From positions 434,001 through 498,000 of the forward strand of contig NZ_CALPCI010000001.1 in assembly GCF_943192935.1 (NCBI RefSeq): a DNA stretch of 64,000 nucleotides, given 5' to 3'. The DNA is from Limosilactobacillus caecicola. Lineage in GTDB: Bacteria > Bacillota > Bacilli > Lactobacillales > Lactobacillaceae. The first letter of the stretch is position 1; each line of letters opens with the position of its first letter. Positions 8,001-19,000 of this stretch are shown here, in pieces. Position numbers and translations under genes: made by a program. A model generated the notes under the pieces. That model saw only the letters and a program-made list of their open reading frames with translations, was not told where the DNA came from and did not search any database.

Positions 8001-9938
8001 ATGAAAACTGGAGAAGCAGTTCAATACGATGGTGGTAACTACGATGTAATCGTGGTTGGTGCCGGCCACGCGGGCTCTGAAGCAGCATTGGCGGCGGCCC
8101 GGATGGGGAACAAAACCTTGCTGATCACTATTAGTCTAGAAATGGTGGCCTTTATGCCATGTAATCCTTCATTAGGTGGGCCCGCAAAGGGAATCGTGGT
8201 CCGTGAAATTGACGCCCTCGGAGGTGAAATGGGCCACAATATCGATAAGACCTATATTCAAATGCGGATGCTGAATACCGGGAAGGGTCCGGCTGTGCGG
8301 GCACTACGGGCGCAAGCGGATAAGCACGCTTACCACCGGCAAATGAAGCTGACAATTGAAAAGGAACCGAACTTAACCTTGCGACAAGGCACGGTTGACG
8401 ATTTAATTGTGGAAGATGGCGTTTGCAAGGGTGTGATCACCAACACCGGCGCCCGGTATGGTGCTAAAACGGTGGTTTTAACAGTTGGGACGGCCGCCCG
8501 GGGGAAGATTATCATTGGGGAACTCCAATATGAATCTGGTCCAAATAACTCCAAGAGTGCCACGAAGCTCTCAGAATGTTTGGAACGACTCGGCTTTGAT
8601 CTGGAACGGTTTAAGACGGGGACCCCACCACGAATCAACGGGAACACCATTCATTATGATGAAACCGAAGAACAACCGGGTGACAAGGAACCAAACCACT
8701 TTAGTTTTGATACACCAGATAGTCAGTACCTCTCCCTATCTGACCAAATTTCTTGTTGGTTAACCTATACGAACCCCCACACGCATGACCTGATTCGGGC
8801 CAACCTGGACCGGGCACCGATGTTCTCAGGAGTTATTAAGGGGGTTGGACCACGGTATTGTCCATCGATTGAAGATAAGATCGTGCGGTTTGCGGACAAG
8901 GACCGGCACCAACTTTTCTTGGAACCGGAAGGCCGGGACACTGATGAATACTACGTGGATGGTTTATCAACTTCCATGCCAGAAGAAATTCAGCAAAAGA
9001 TGTTGCACTCCGTCAAGGGTCTCGAAGACGCAGAATTAATGCGACCTGGTTACGCCATTGAATACGATGTGGTCGCACCATACCAATTGCACCCAACGTT
9101 GGAAACCAAGAAGATTAAGAATTTATACACGGCAGGACAAACCAACGGAACTTCTGGTTATGAAGAAGCCGCTGGGCAAGGGCTAATTGCTGGAATCAAT
9201 GCCGGACGGCGGGCCCTCGGAAAGTCCCCATTTGTGCTCAAGCGGTCAGATGCCTACATCGGGGTCATGATTGACGACTTGGTAACGAAGGGCACCAAGG
9301 AGCCATACCGGCTCTTGACTAGTCGGGCCGAATACCGGTTGATTTTACGGCACGATAACGCAGATTTCCGGTTAATGGAAAAGGGTCATGAAATTGGATT
9401 GGTCAGCGACGAACGGTTGGCAAAGATGGAAGCCAAGAAGCAACACGTGGCGGATGAAATCAAACGCCTCGAAGGCGTTCGGATTAAGCCAAAGACGGCG
9501 GCCGATGAATTCATCCAGGCCAATGGTGATAACCCATTAAAGGATTCGCTTACGGCAGCAGCATTCTTGCGGCGGCCTTACGTGACCTACCAGAAACTAT
9601 TGGAATTCATTCCGGCACCGGAAACACCTTTGAAGCGGCAAGAAGCTGAACAAGTTGAAATTCAGCTGAAGTATGCCGGTTACATTAAGAAAGAAGAAGT
9701 GAAGGTCAACCGGTTGAAGCGGATGGAAGCCAAGCATATTCCAGACAACATTGATTACGAAGCGATTGACGGCCTCGCCACTGAAGGGCGGCAAAAGCTT
9801 GAAAAGATTCGTCCTGAAACGTTGGCCCAAGCTTCCCGGATTAGTGGAGTTAATCCAGCAGATTTGGCAATTCTGAGTGTTTACATCCAACAAGGTAAGA
9901 TTTCGAAAATTCAGCCAGCAGACAAAAATGCCGATTGA
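8001..9938 (+). CDS. mnmG: tRNA uridine-34 modification enzyme MnmG (GidA)
   Basis: The FAD-dependent partner of MnmE has 645 residues. The dinucleotide-binding motif [10 protein letters not shown] is near the N-terminus, followed by the family signature [11 protein letters not shown]. The later [12 protein letters not shown] and [15 protein letters not shown] segments are also characteristic. Of two close in-frame ATGs (7995 and 8001), 8001 is better spaced from GAGGAG. In many Firmicutes rsmG, noc and the par genes follow mnmG; here a 78-bp spacer with an AT-rich inverted repeat leads straight to lepB. Confidence 0.96.
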   Translation: MKTGEAVQYDGGNYDVIVVGAGHAGSEAALAAARMGNKTLLITISLEMVAFMPCNPSLGGPAKGIVVREIDALGGEMGHNIDKTYIQMRMLNTGKGPAVRALRAQADKHAYHRQMKLTIEKEPNLTLRQGTVDDLIVEDGVCKGVITNTGARYGAKTVVLTVGTAARGKIIIGELQYESGPNNSKSATKLSECLERLGFDLERFKTGTPPRINGNTIHYDETEEQPGDKEPNHFSFDTPDSQYLSLSDQISCWLTYTNPHTHDLIRANLDRAPMFSGVIKGVGPRYCPSIEDKIVRFADKDRHQLFLEPEGRDTDEYYVDGLSTSMPEEIQQKMLHSVKGLEDAELMRPGYAIEYDVVAPYQLHPTLETKKIKNLYTAGQTNGTSGYEEAAGQGLIAGINAGRRALGKSPFVLKRSDAYIGVMIDDLVTKGTKEPYRLLTSRAEYRLILRHDNADFRLMEKGHEIGLVSDERLAKMEAKKQHVADEIKRLEGVRIKPKTAADEFIQANGDNPLKDSLTAAAFLRRPYVTYQKLLEFIPAPETPLKRQEAEQVEIQLKYAGYIKKEEVKVNRLKRMEAKHIPDNIDYEAIDGLATEGRQKLEKIRPETLAQASRISGVNPADLAILSVYIQQGKISKIQPADKNAD

Positions 9939-10016
9939 TGAGAAATAATAGTGGAATTTTCATTTTGAAATGTACTATTATTAAGCTGAATATTTTTTGT
10001 GATTGAGGATGAAGAA

Positions 10017-10625
10017 ATGAAAACTTTACGGCAAATTTTGAGCTGGGTTGTCCCGATTGCGATTGGGTTAATTTTGGCGTTACTGATTCGGCAATTTTTG
10101 TTCCAAAATGTGCGGGTTGATGGTCCTTCGATGTTACCTAATTTGGTGAATAATGAACGGGTGTTTAGCTTTAAGCAGTCCAAGATCCACCGGGGAAGTG
10201 TGATTGTCTTTAATGCTAACGGGGTCGATCCCCAGGTTTCTACGAAGACGGATTATGTCAAGCGGGTAATTGCTTTACCTGGTGACACGGTTAAATCAAA
10301 GAATGGGAACATTTACGTCAACGGTAAAAAGACCAACCAGAGTTACATTAAGATGGATCAACGGAAACAAGGGACCGGGAACTGGACGTTAAAGAGCATT
10401 TCCAAGCAAAACAATTGGGTCAAAAATGCCGGTGCCACGAAGGTTCCAAAGGGCGAATATTTTGTCCTTGGGGATAATCGGACGGTCTCTAACGATAGTC
10501 GTTATTGGGGATTTGTCCCGAAGAGTAAAGTGGACGGGGTCGTCAAAGTCGGCTTCTGGTCCAAGAACAAGACGCGGAAATACAACGTCAACCAACTCTG
10601 GAAACACTATTTTTCCGGTAACTAA
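10017..10625 (+). CDS. lepB: Signal peptidase I
   Basis: The membrane-bound serine protease removes signal peptides of exported proteins. It has 202 residues, with one N-terminal membrane anchor (about residues 8-29). The nucleophile is Ser38 in VDGPSMLP and the general base Lys82 in YVKRVIALPGD. Box E, GDNRTVSNDSRYWG, lies near the C-terminus. The start is ATG 10017 because GAGGATG lies 7 bases upstream; an in-frame GTG at 9999 has no such site. A strong terminator follows, so this is a short transcription unit after mnmG. Confidence 0.94.
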   Translation: MKTLRQILSWVVPIAIGLILALLIRQFLFQNVRVDGPSMLPNLVNNERVFSFKQSKIHRGSVIVFNANGVDPQVSTKTDYVKRVIALPGDTVKSKNGNIYVNGKKTNQSYIKMDQRKQGTGNWTLKSISKQNNWVKNAGATKVPKGEYFVLGDNRTVSNDSRYWGFVPKSKVDGVVKVGFWSKNKTRKYNVNQLWKHYFSGN

Positions 10626-10629
10626 ATAG

Positions 10630-10670
10630 AACGCCTAAGCTGGGGAGAGGAGCCAGCTTAGGCGTTTTCT
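10630..10670. terminator. Terminator between lepB and metE-like gene
   Basis: The 13-bp perfect stem ACGCCTAAGCTGG/CCAGCTTAGGCGT (10631-10643 with 10653-10665) is flanked by T-rich and A-rich ends. It can serve the two convergent genes on both strands. Confidence 0.85.
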
Positions 10671-10705
10671 ATTTAGAGGAGTGTTGATTTAATGACGGAG
10701 AGGAA

Positions 10706-11845
10706 TTAGTTCCCCAAAACTTCTTCAGCAATTTCTTTGATCAATTTAAGCTTCTTCCATTGCTGTTCTTCAGTGAGGATGTTTCCTTCTTCGGTTGAAG
10801 CAAAGCCACATTGCGGGCTCAAGCACAGGTGATCGAGGGGATGGAACTTGGTAGATTCTTGAATGCGAGCAATAATTTGCTCACGATCTTCTAATTCACC
10901 TGATTTGGAAGTAACCAAGCCTAAGACGACGTACTTGTCATCAGGAACTTGGGCTAAGGGTTCGAAACCACCAGCGCGTTCGGAATCGTATTCCAAGTAG
11001 AAGGCGGTGACGTCTTCTTGAGCGAAGAGTGTATCGGCAACCGGACCGTAACCACCAGCAGCAGCCCATGTTGAGTGGTAGTTTCCACGACAAACGTGCG
11101 TATTAATCGTGAGATCGGCGGGGAGGTCAGCAATGGCTTCGTTATTCACCTTTAAGAAACGTTCTTGCAAAGCTTTGAGTTGGGAAGTATCAGCGTTGGG
11201 ATCTTTCTTTTTGAGGTTTGCATAGTTATTGACCGAAATCCCCCAAGTACAGTCATCAAGTTGCAATGTACGGCAACCAGCGGCATACAGGTCTTCAATG
11301 ACTTGGTGGTAAGCTTTGGCAACGGCGTGGTCAAAATCGGCTAAGGAATCGTAGAATTGACTGATATTTGCTTGATTTTCGGGACGGAGAAATTCTTCAA
11401 GGAATTGCGCTGGTGCCGGAATGGTTTGCTTGACTTGGGTTCCTTTTGAAACGTGATCACGGGTAAACTTAAAGTGTTCCACAAAGGGGTGGTTTTCACC
11501 GGAAACTTTGCCAACTAACTCTGTGGATTCTGGACGCGTCTCTTCATCAGCGAAGTGGTAACCTTCATCTAAAATTTTCTTTTGCACCCCGTTCAGGCCC
11601 CAGAAAAAGTCGAGGTGCCACCAGCTCCGCCGAAATTCACCATCGGTCACGGCCTTTAGCCCGGCGGCCTCTTCCTGATGGATCAAATCAATAATGCTCT
11701 CGTCTTCAACTTGCTTGAGGTCGGCGGCACCGATTTCGCCCTTAGCAAACTTAGCACGAGCGTCCTTTAACTTGGCTGGCCGTAAAAATGAACCGACAAT
11801 ATCATAACGAAATGGTGACTTAGTACGTGTAGTAAATTCTGACAT
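10706..11845 (-). CDS. Cobalamin-independent methionine synthase family protein (YxjG/YxjH type)
   Basis: A 379-residue member of the MetE C-terminal/UROD-like superfamily, half the size of true MetE and resembling B. subtilis YxjG and YxjH. The segments PFRYDIVGSFLRPAKLKDAR, LQLDDCTWG, INTHVCRGNYHSTW and CLSPQCGFASTEEGN include the zinc-ligand Cys/His positions of the family. The methyl donor of such short proteins is not certain. A T-box leader whose best specifier is AUG lies directly upstream, tying expression to methionine starvation. AGGAGG precedes the ATG. It is a single gene with terminators on both sides. Confidence 0.88.
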   Translation of the reverse strand: MSEFTTRTKSPFRYDIVGSFLRPAKLKDARAKFAKGEIGAADLKQVEDESIIDLIHQEEAAGLKAVTDGEFRRSWWHLDFFWGLNGVQKKILDEGYHFADEETRPESTELVGKVSGENHPFVEHFKFTRDHVSKGTQVKQTIPAPAQFLEEFLRPENQANISQFYDSLADFDHAVAKAYHQVIEDLYAAGCRTLQLDDCTWGISVNNYANLKKKDPNADTSQLKALQERFLKVNNEAIADLPADLTINTHVCRGNYHSTWAAAGGYGPVADTLFAQEDVTAFYLEYDSERAGGFEPLAQVPDDKYVVLGLVTSKSGELEDREQIIARIQESTKFHPLDHLCLSPQCGFASTEEGNILTEEQQWKKLKLIKEIAEEVLGN

Positions 11846-11866
11846 AATAAAAACCTCCTGATATAC

Positions 11867-12167
11867 AAAAAGCCCCTAGAACCAAACCATCACTGGCTAG
11901 TTCTAGGGGCGCTGAATTACTAAATCCTAGCGTGTTACCACCCTAATTTGGTCCAGCCTCACGACTAGACCCTCAGTGGGTACTCCAAACGGAAAACCCA
12001 GGTACGATAACGGGTACCAGTCCGTAAGCTGCTTGTGGCTACTCACAACTTCCATCGCTCCAAGACCATCTTCGTTACCTCTGCCAACGCTGCTTCCCAT
12101 CTAACGCAGTTCTCTGGAGAAGGATCCAGTAATTACTCATCTCTTCATCGCGGTTATTTAAATCTTG
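11867..12167 (-). promoter_or_regulatory. T-box riboswitch (Met) upstream of metE-like gene
   Basis: The minus strand carries the T-box sequence AGGGTGGTAACACG (rc of 11931-11944) and a terminator stem GCCCCTAGAAC/GTTCTAGGGGC (11900-11910 with 11872-11882) followed by five T. Upstream is a stem I with CGAAGATGG, the same context as in the metQ leader, giving AUG as the specifier. This explains the gene-free stretch 11846-12282. The promoter is TTGACA (12197-12202) with TAGCAT (12174-12179), 17 bases apart. Confidence 0.9.
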
Positions 12168-12244
12168 CTTAGAATGCTATAATCAAATTTTAATCTTGTC
12201 AACAGTTTAAAAAATTTTTTTGGAGAATTTTGCATCGTTAGTGA

Positions 12245-12253
12245 TGCTAAAAT
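12245..12253 (+). promoter_or_regulatory. Extended -10 promoter candidate for rexBA
   Basis: TGCTAAAAT (extended -10 form) lies 30 bases before the rexB start, beside a small GCATC/GATGC inverted repeat (12232-12247). The -35 region is poor. Confidence 0.4.
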
Positions 12254-12282
12254 AAGGATAATTGACAAACGGAGGAATCATC

Positions 12283-15200
12283 ATGAGTACACTAAATTTT
12301 GTGTTGGGTCCGGCATCAAAGGATCATCAACAAGAGCTCGTGCGTGAGTTGCATGAGCAATTGGTTGCCCACCCCAACGACCAGTTCTTTTTCCTGGTGC
12401 CCAACCACATCAAATTCTCCACAGAAATTGAGGTGTTAAACCAGTTACGGGAGTTGAGTGATCCGACGGATGTATACGCCCAGTCACAGGTCCAAGTCCT
12501 GTCCTTTACCCGGCTCGCGTGGTTTTTATTACGGGATGAACCAAACTATCAAATCCCTCGCATTTCCAACGTTGGGATGACGATGTTAGTTGCCAAAATC
12601 GTCCGGAACCTGCCTGAAGACGATCTGAAAATGTTTGCTCAAGAGGCCCACCGGTACGGTTTTGTTCAGGAATTGACGGCCCAATTAATCGAATTGCAAA
12701 ATGCAAACGTCGACCCAAGTGACCATGATGCCATTATGGAACGGGTTCAGGCGTGGGCGCAAAACCACCATGAACGCATTTCGAACGCCTTCTTGGATAA
12801 GATGAGTGTCCTATTTAAGGTCTATGAACAGTTTCAAACGGGGATGGCTAACCGACTAAATACCACGGCAGTCTATCAACAATTGGTTCAGCATCTCCAA
12901 CGGAATGATTTCTCCCACACTCATTTTTTCTTGAACCGTTATAATGGCCAATTCTCCGCGATTGAAGAACAAGTCGTCGAAGCGATCATTAAAAATGCGA
13001 CTTCTACAACCATCGGTCTAGTACTGGACCGGCCATACCGTAGACAACAATTGCCGGACCCCCACGACCTGTTTTACCAAACGGGGATGCAGTATCATCG
13101 CTTAGCTAATTTTGCTGACCAGCAAGCAGGAGTCGACCTCCGCGCGGATGTTCAGGTGACCAAACAGCGGGTCAGTACCGATTTGATCGGGGTAGAGAAC
13201 TGGCTCAAAGCGGAAGCTAAGCTGAGTCATGATCCTGACCAGCAAACACCAACTCATGGCAATATCCACTTTTTTACGGCGCCAACCCGGGTAGCCGAAC
13301 TGCAACGGGTCGCAACCAAAATTCGCCAACTGGTGGCCAGCGGGCAGTACCGTTACCGCGATTTTCTCATTTTAGCGCGGCACTTGGATGGGTATACGAC
13401 CATGCTCAAACCAGTTTTTGATGCCAATGAGGTGCCAATTTTTAACGATAATGACCGGCCGATGGCTAATCACCCCCTCGTGACCCTTATCGAGGCGCTG
13501 TTTAAAATTGCGAACCGGCATTTTCAATTGCCAGACGTCTTGCAGTTATTAAAGACGGGCTTGGTCATGCCAAATCAGGATAGTGGAGCGGACCAAGGGA
13601 GTGACCTAGCTCAACAATTCATGAACGCCATTTACACGACGGAAAATTGGTGCTTGAAATACGGTAAAACCGGTTCCGCTTGGCTTGACCAGCAGGCTTG
13701 GGAGTATACGCCCCACGTTGATCCGCAAGTGTTAGCCGCCAACCCGCAACTAGCAAAGCGCGAAGCCCAACTAACCCAACAAATTAATTGGGTTAAGCAG
13801 GTGGTGCGGGAGCAAGTAGCCCCATTAATTAAGCAATTGCAGTCCGCTACTGATGGTCAGACTGCCGCCACCGTTTTATACCAGGGATTAGTCAATTTAG
13901 GGGTCGATCAACAACTTCAACGGTGGACCCGGGAGGCCACAGACCGGGGACAATTGGACCTGGCTCAGCAACCGCAACAAGTTTGGAATACGTTGTGTAG
14001 TTTACTCGATGAGTACGTCGCGGTGTTGGGCACCAGCGGGACGTTTGACCTCACAGATTTTGTGGAAATTCTGCAAATTGGTTTTCAAACCGCCACGTAT
14101 TCCTCAATTCCGTCCACGATGGACCAAGTATTGGTGTCTGAAACCGGGATTGTTCAGACGGCGGCCAGAAAAGTCGTCTTTATGATTGGTGCCACGGATG
14201 ATGTCATGCCAGAAGTTAAAATTAATGAGGGGTTGCTAAGCGATCCTGATAAAGAATTATTGAAGCGGGGGCTCGCTGATGATCAATTTTTACCCGTTTC
14301 GGGAATGCAACGGGTCGATGACGAACCAATGGTCAACTATTTAGGGATGTTGAGCGGGCAGGAGCAGCTCTTTCTTTCGGTTCCCGACCTCGATAGTGAT
14401 GAGGCCCACTTAGTGATGTCACCATACATGGTGGGCTTGGCAAAGTACTTTGGCGAATGGGCTTCGGCAACGGACCAACTCAAAAATGATCTGCCATTTG
14501 CCCCCCAAGCCCGGCCAACCTTTGACCAACTGAAACCATTTGTCGGGGCTCCAGCGGCTACATTGACGAATTATATCCAGGTTGAACGCCAGGCGAAAAC
14601 TGATGGTCAAGCGGTTGGTGCCAGCTGGCGCGCCGTGTCTCGGGAACTAAACCATGAACGACTGGGCTGGTTAAAGTCGAGCCTGAATTATCAAAACCAA
14701 ACGACTAAGTTATCGCCAAACTTGGCAGCCCAATTGTATGGGCATTTGGATCCCGACATTCTACAGCAAGTCACGGCGGCCCGCCAAACCGGTCAAGAGT
14801 TCGATTGGGCCCAGGTGACTGACGACCAGCGACATAATACGCTCGCAACATCAATCTCACAGCTCCAAACCTTTTACAAGAACCCGTATGAATTTTTCCT
14901 GAAGTTTGGTCTGGACCTTCAAAAGCGGGAAGAATTAGAAATCACGAACGCCAACTCAGGGACTTTCTACCACGATGCGATGGAGGCCTTTATTCGTTTG
15001 CTTCACCAAGATAAAATTGTGCTTGCAAACTTGGCGGACGACCAACTCGCCGTTTACGTTGCTCGAGCAATTGACTGGGCCTTTGGGCGGCAACCAAGCG
15101 TGGTTGAATTGGCAGATAATTATCAACGAATTGCCTATCAGAAACGTCATTTGGAAGGAATCGTGTTGACGATGGCCCGGGTATTGAGAAACCAGGCCCA

Positions 15201-16053
15201 AAATTCGGCCGCCCATCCACTAACGACGGAACAAAAATTTGACCACCTTGGCGTGCTCGATGACCGTCAAGACCAGCAGCCAAGCTATCGGGCACTCGTT
15301 TATGAAACGACGGTCCGTAACCAAACGGTTGATCAACCGGATTTGAAGCGCAAAGTTTACCTCCGGGGCCGGATTGACCGGGTTGACGCTGTCCATAGTG
15401 ACCAGCAGGATTATCTAACGGTGGTCGACTACAAATCAGCGGACAAGGCTTTTGACCTGGTCGATGCTTATGAAGGGCTGGACCTTCAAATGCTCACTTA
15501 CCTGAATAATTTACGAGCCAACCTCGACCTTGCAAACCCTGATCAACCAACGGCGATTGCGGGGGCCCTGTACCTGCACTTATTTAACCCGCATTACAGT
15601 TATTCTGACGTGATGAAGGGTTCGCCAGAAATTTTAGAGCTAAAGCGCCATGAATTTAAAGGCCTGTTACTGGATAACGATGATGTGCTTCGGCAGATTG
15701 ATGAAGGGTTGCTGGCTGAGAAACCAGATCCGTTGATTCTGGGCGTCAGCTACACCAAGAGTAAGGACCTCATTAAGGCGCGGAAGGGTTCGTTATTAGT
15801 CAATGAACAACAACTGGAACGGTTGCTGAGCCAAAATCGGCAGTTAATCATTAACGCCACTCAGCAAATCTTTAGCGGCAATGTCGAATTGCGACCATTC
15901 CGGCGAGAACAAAAAACTGGCCTGGACTACAGTGATTACTTGGATATTTATCACTTTGACAACTTATTAGATCAGGATAAATACCGCGAAATTACGTTGA
16001 CGGACGATGATGTAATGAACCAGCTAATGGATAAGGGGGACGACCATGAGTAA
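12283..16053 (+). CDS. rexB: RexB (AddB) subunit of the ATP-dependent helicase/nuclease
   Basis: RexB pairs with RexA to resect double-strand breaks up to Chi for RecA loading. The 1256-residue protein is AddB-like throughout and keeps the C-terminal nuclease block (LRGRIDRVD, VVDYKSADKAF, GLDLQMLTY). The N-terminus reads NFVLGPASKDHQQ, with no Walker A Lys/Thr. The Fe-S cysteines of B. subtilis AddB are absent: FYKNPYEFFLKFGL where a Cys-Pro is usual, and TGLDYSDYLDIYHFD at the end. Both losses fit the Lactobacillales RexB form. The start is ATG 12283 after GGAGGA. It overlaps rexA by 8 bases. Confidence 0.93.
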   Translation: MSTLNFVLGPASKDHQQELVRELHEQLVAHPNDQFFFLVPNHIKFSTEIEVLNQLRELSDPTDVYAQSQVQVLSFTRLAWFLLRDEPNYQIPRISNVGMTMLVAKIVRNLPEDDLKMFAQEAHRYGFVQELTAQLIELQNANVDPSDHDAIMERVQAWAQNHHERISNAFLDKMSVLFKVYEQFQTGMANRLNTTAVYQQLVQHLQRNDFSHTHFFLNRYNGQFSAIEEQVVEAIIKNATSTTIGLVLDRPYRRQQLPDPHDLFYQTGMQYHRLANFADQQAGVDLRADVQVTKQRVSTDLIGVENWLKAEAKLSHDPDQQTPTHGNIHFFTAPTRVAELQRVATKIRQLVASGQYRYRDFLILARHLDGYTTMLKPVFDANEVPIFNDNDRPMANHPLVTLIEALFKIANRHFQLPDVLQLLKTGLVMPNQDSGADQGSDLAQQFMNAIYTTENWCLKYGKTGSAWLDQQAWEYTPHVDPQVLAANPQLAKREAQLTQQINWVKQVVREQVAPLIKQLQSATDGQTAATVLYQGLVNLGVDQQLQRWTREATDRGQLDLAQQPQQVWNTLCSLLDEYVAVLGTSGTFDLTDFVEILQIGFQTATYSSIPSTMDQVLVSETGIVQTAARKVVFMIGATDDVMPEVKINEGLLSDPDKELLKRGLADDQFLPVSGMQRVDDEPMVNYLGMLSGQEQLFLSVPDLDSDEAHLVMSPYMVGLAKYFGEWASATDQLKNDLPFAPQARPTFDQLKPFVGAPAATLTNYIQVERQAKTDGQAVGASWRAVSRELNHERLGWLKSSLNYQNQTTKLSPNLAAQLYGHLDPDILQQVTAARQTGQEFDWAQVTDDQRHNTLATSISQLQTFYKNPYEFFLKFGLDLQKREELEITNANSGTFYHDAMEAFIRLLHQDKIVLANLADDQLAVYVARAIDWAFGRQPSVVELADNYQRIAYQKRHLEGIVLTMARVLRNQAQNSAAHPLTTEQKFDHLGVLDDRQDQQPSYRALVYETTVRNQTVDQPDLKRKVYLRGRIDRVDAVHSDQQDYLTVVDYKSADKAFDLVDAYEGLDLQMLTYLNNLRANLDLANPDQPTAIAGALYLHLFNPHYSYSDVMKGSPEILELKRHEFKGLLLDNDDVLRQIDEGLLAEKPDPLILGVSYTKSKDLIKARKGSLLVNEQQLERLLSQNRQLIINATQQIFSGNVELRPFRREQKTGLDYSDYLDIYHFDNLLDQDKYREITLTDDDVMNQLMDKGDDHE

Positions 16054-19000
16054 TTTTCAACCAACCAAAGAACAAGCGCGGGCAATTAACGACCGTGATC
16101 GTGATATCCTGGTGTCTGCATCAGCCGGTTCGGGGAAGACTGCGGTACTCGTTGACCGGGTCATCAAACTGTTAAAAGAAAACCGCCATTTGAATATCGA
16201 CCAAATGTTGTTGGTGACCTTTACCAAAGAAGCGGCCAAGAACATGAAGGACCGGATTCGTCGACGGTTACTCGCGGATAGTAATGACTTACACATGCGA
16301 GCGCAGATTAACCGCTTGGCCTTGGCGAATATCAGTACCATTCACTCCTTTTGTGAGCAAATTATTAAGCGTTACTACTACGTGATTGGTCTCGATCCCC
16401 AATACCGGTTGGTAACGGATGCGACCGAACAAGCCCTCCTGAAGGAACAAGTGTGGAACGACCTTCAAGAGGACCATCTCAAGGAGGATTACGCCATGGC
16501 GGATCCACAAGACTGGCACTTTAGTCATCTGGCAGAGAATTTTGCGGACCCGAAGTCCAACGTTGGTGAGGGTTTGCAAGAGGTTGTCGAAAAACTGTAC
16601 CAGGAGGCGAATGCCCAGCCGGATCCGGACCAGTGGCTCGACCAGGCAATTGAAAACTATGAATTTGGTGATGAACCAATTACTAAATCAGCCTTTTATC
16701 AAAAGGCCTTACTACCAGTTTTGCGACCGCTCATGGAGCAATTAGTGGCCGACTGGCAGGATTTGGTGAAGGAAGCGGCCGCCAACGATTTTGGTGATGT
16801 GGCAGACTTATTGAATGATGATCTTGCCCACGTGCAGGAGATGCAGGCGGCGTTAGATCAAGGCGCCGGTACTTGCTGGGATGAATTGCAGGCGCTGATT
16901 AATAACACTGGTTTTGGCAAGCTTAAGGCACACCGGTTCAAAGATGACCCGGAACGCAAAGCCATCTACCAGGACTTGACGAAGAATGGCCGGAATGTTT
17001 TACGATCTCGCTTAGCTGATATCCACAGCAAGTATTTCCAATATGATGAACAGCAATTACGGGCGAAAACCGCTGCAGCTTGCTCAACGGTAGCCGAATT
17101 AGTGGCGGTTACCAAAGAATTTCGCCAAAAATATCAGGAAGCAAAACTCTCCCGCCACATGCTTGATTTTAGTGATTTGGAACACTATGCTTACCAAATT
17201 TTGACTAACCAAACGCCAGCCGGTCAACAAGTTCTGGCTGAGTTGCAGCAGCATTATCAAGAAATTTTGGTGGATGAATATCAGGATACGAACCGGCTCC
17301 AGGACGACTTGATTAACCAATTGCATGACCCGCAAATCAACCACCTTTTTATGGTAGGGGACGTTAAGCAGTCGATTTACCGCTTCCGCCAAGCGGACCC
17401 GAGCCTCTTTTTGGATAAATATCAACGGTATCAGGACGCGACCACTGCTGATGAAACCGTCAATTTAGCCGAAAATTTCCGGTCAATGCAAAATGTCACG
17501 GATTTTACGAACCTGATTTTTACCCAGTTGATGGATGAAACGGTTGGTGAAATGGCCTACGACGATCAGGCGCAGCTTAAATATGCCGCCACTTGGTACC
17601 AAGCGGCCCAACCAAAGGCAACGGAGCTCTTGGTATATGATGCTAATGCGGATAATGACACCGAACTGACGAAAGAAGAAAATCGGCAACGTTATCTGAA
17701 ACTTCCTGAAGGGGCAGATAAATATGCCGGTGAAGTCTGGATGATCGGGATGCGAATTCGGCAGATGCTGGACAACCAGGAGACCATTTACGACCAGGAA
17801 TCAGGGCATGAACGACCAATTAAGCCGGCTGATATCGTGATCTTGGAACGAACCAAGGGACCAAACAACCGGATTGTGGAACAATTTGGCCAACTCAATA
17901 TTCCGGTGGTGGTCCAAGATGTACAAAATTACTTTAAAGCCACCGAAGTCCGCACGGTAATGTCGCTATTAAAGGTGATTGATAATCCCTACCAGGATAT
18001 TCCCCTTGTGGCGGTGTTACGGTCCCCAATTGTTCAGCTAACGGAACCGGAAATGGCGTACCTGCGAATCCACCATCGTTCAGGAAACTTCTATGAGGCT
18101 TTGCAGGCATTTGTGCAAACTGATGTGACCGGACAAGGACCAGCGGACGGGGTTGATCCAGTTGAGTTACACCAAAAAGTGAGCGAATTTTTGACGCAGC
18201 TAGCGCAATTTAAAGTAACGGCCCAGCAAGAATCGCTGGTGGACCTGATTTGGCAGGTTTACCAAAGCACCGGCTACCTTGACTACGTGGGTGGAATGCC
18301 GAGTGGAAAACAGCGTCAAGCAAACCTCCATGCACTTTATGAACGCGCCCATACCTATGAGCAATCTAGCTTTAAGGGGCTGTATCAGTTCATCCACTTT
18401 ATTGAACGAATGCAACGGCGAAACGAGGACCTGGGCGAGGCACCGGTGGAATTGGCGACGGATGCGGTCAATGTCATGACGATCCACGGTAGTAAGGGAC
18501 TGCAATTTCCGATCGTCTTTGTGATTGACCTCAATCACCAGTTCAATACCCGTGACACGGCTAGTGACCTGGTAATCGATCCCCATTTAGGCATTGGGAT
18601 TCGGTATTTGGGTGACGCACCGATGAAGGGGGAAGGCCAATCACTGACGGCTGACCAGATCAAGGTCACCTATGATCTCCCCCAACGAACGGTCGTCGCG
18701 GATGCGATTACCCGGGCTAACCGTGCCGAAGAAATGCGCCTCTTGTATGTGGCGTTAACCCGGGCAGAACAACGATTAATTTTGACCGGTTCAGTGAACG
18801 AAAAAAATTCGCGAAATAACCTAAAAAGTCTGTGGAAAAGGTGGAGTAAGGGCCTGCAGGGGTCTAAGATAGTGCTAGGCGCTCAGTTACGCCTTGATAG
18901 TAAATCAATGCTCGATTGGCTTGGCTTGTGTTTAGTCCGAACTCCTCAGTTTGATCCGCAAATTATTGGCGGCGATGATGACGTGGTCAAGCCAACACTT

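Noticed and set aside
9944-9981. AT-rich inverted repeat between mnmG and lepB (AATAATAGT/ACTATTATT)
   Set aside because: No T run follows and the stem is weak; not called a terminator.
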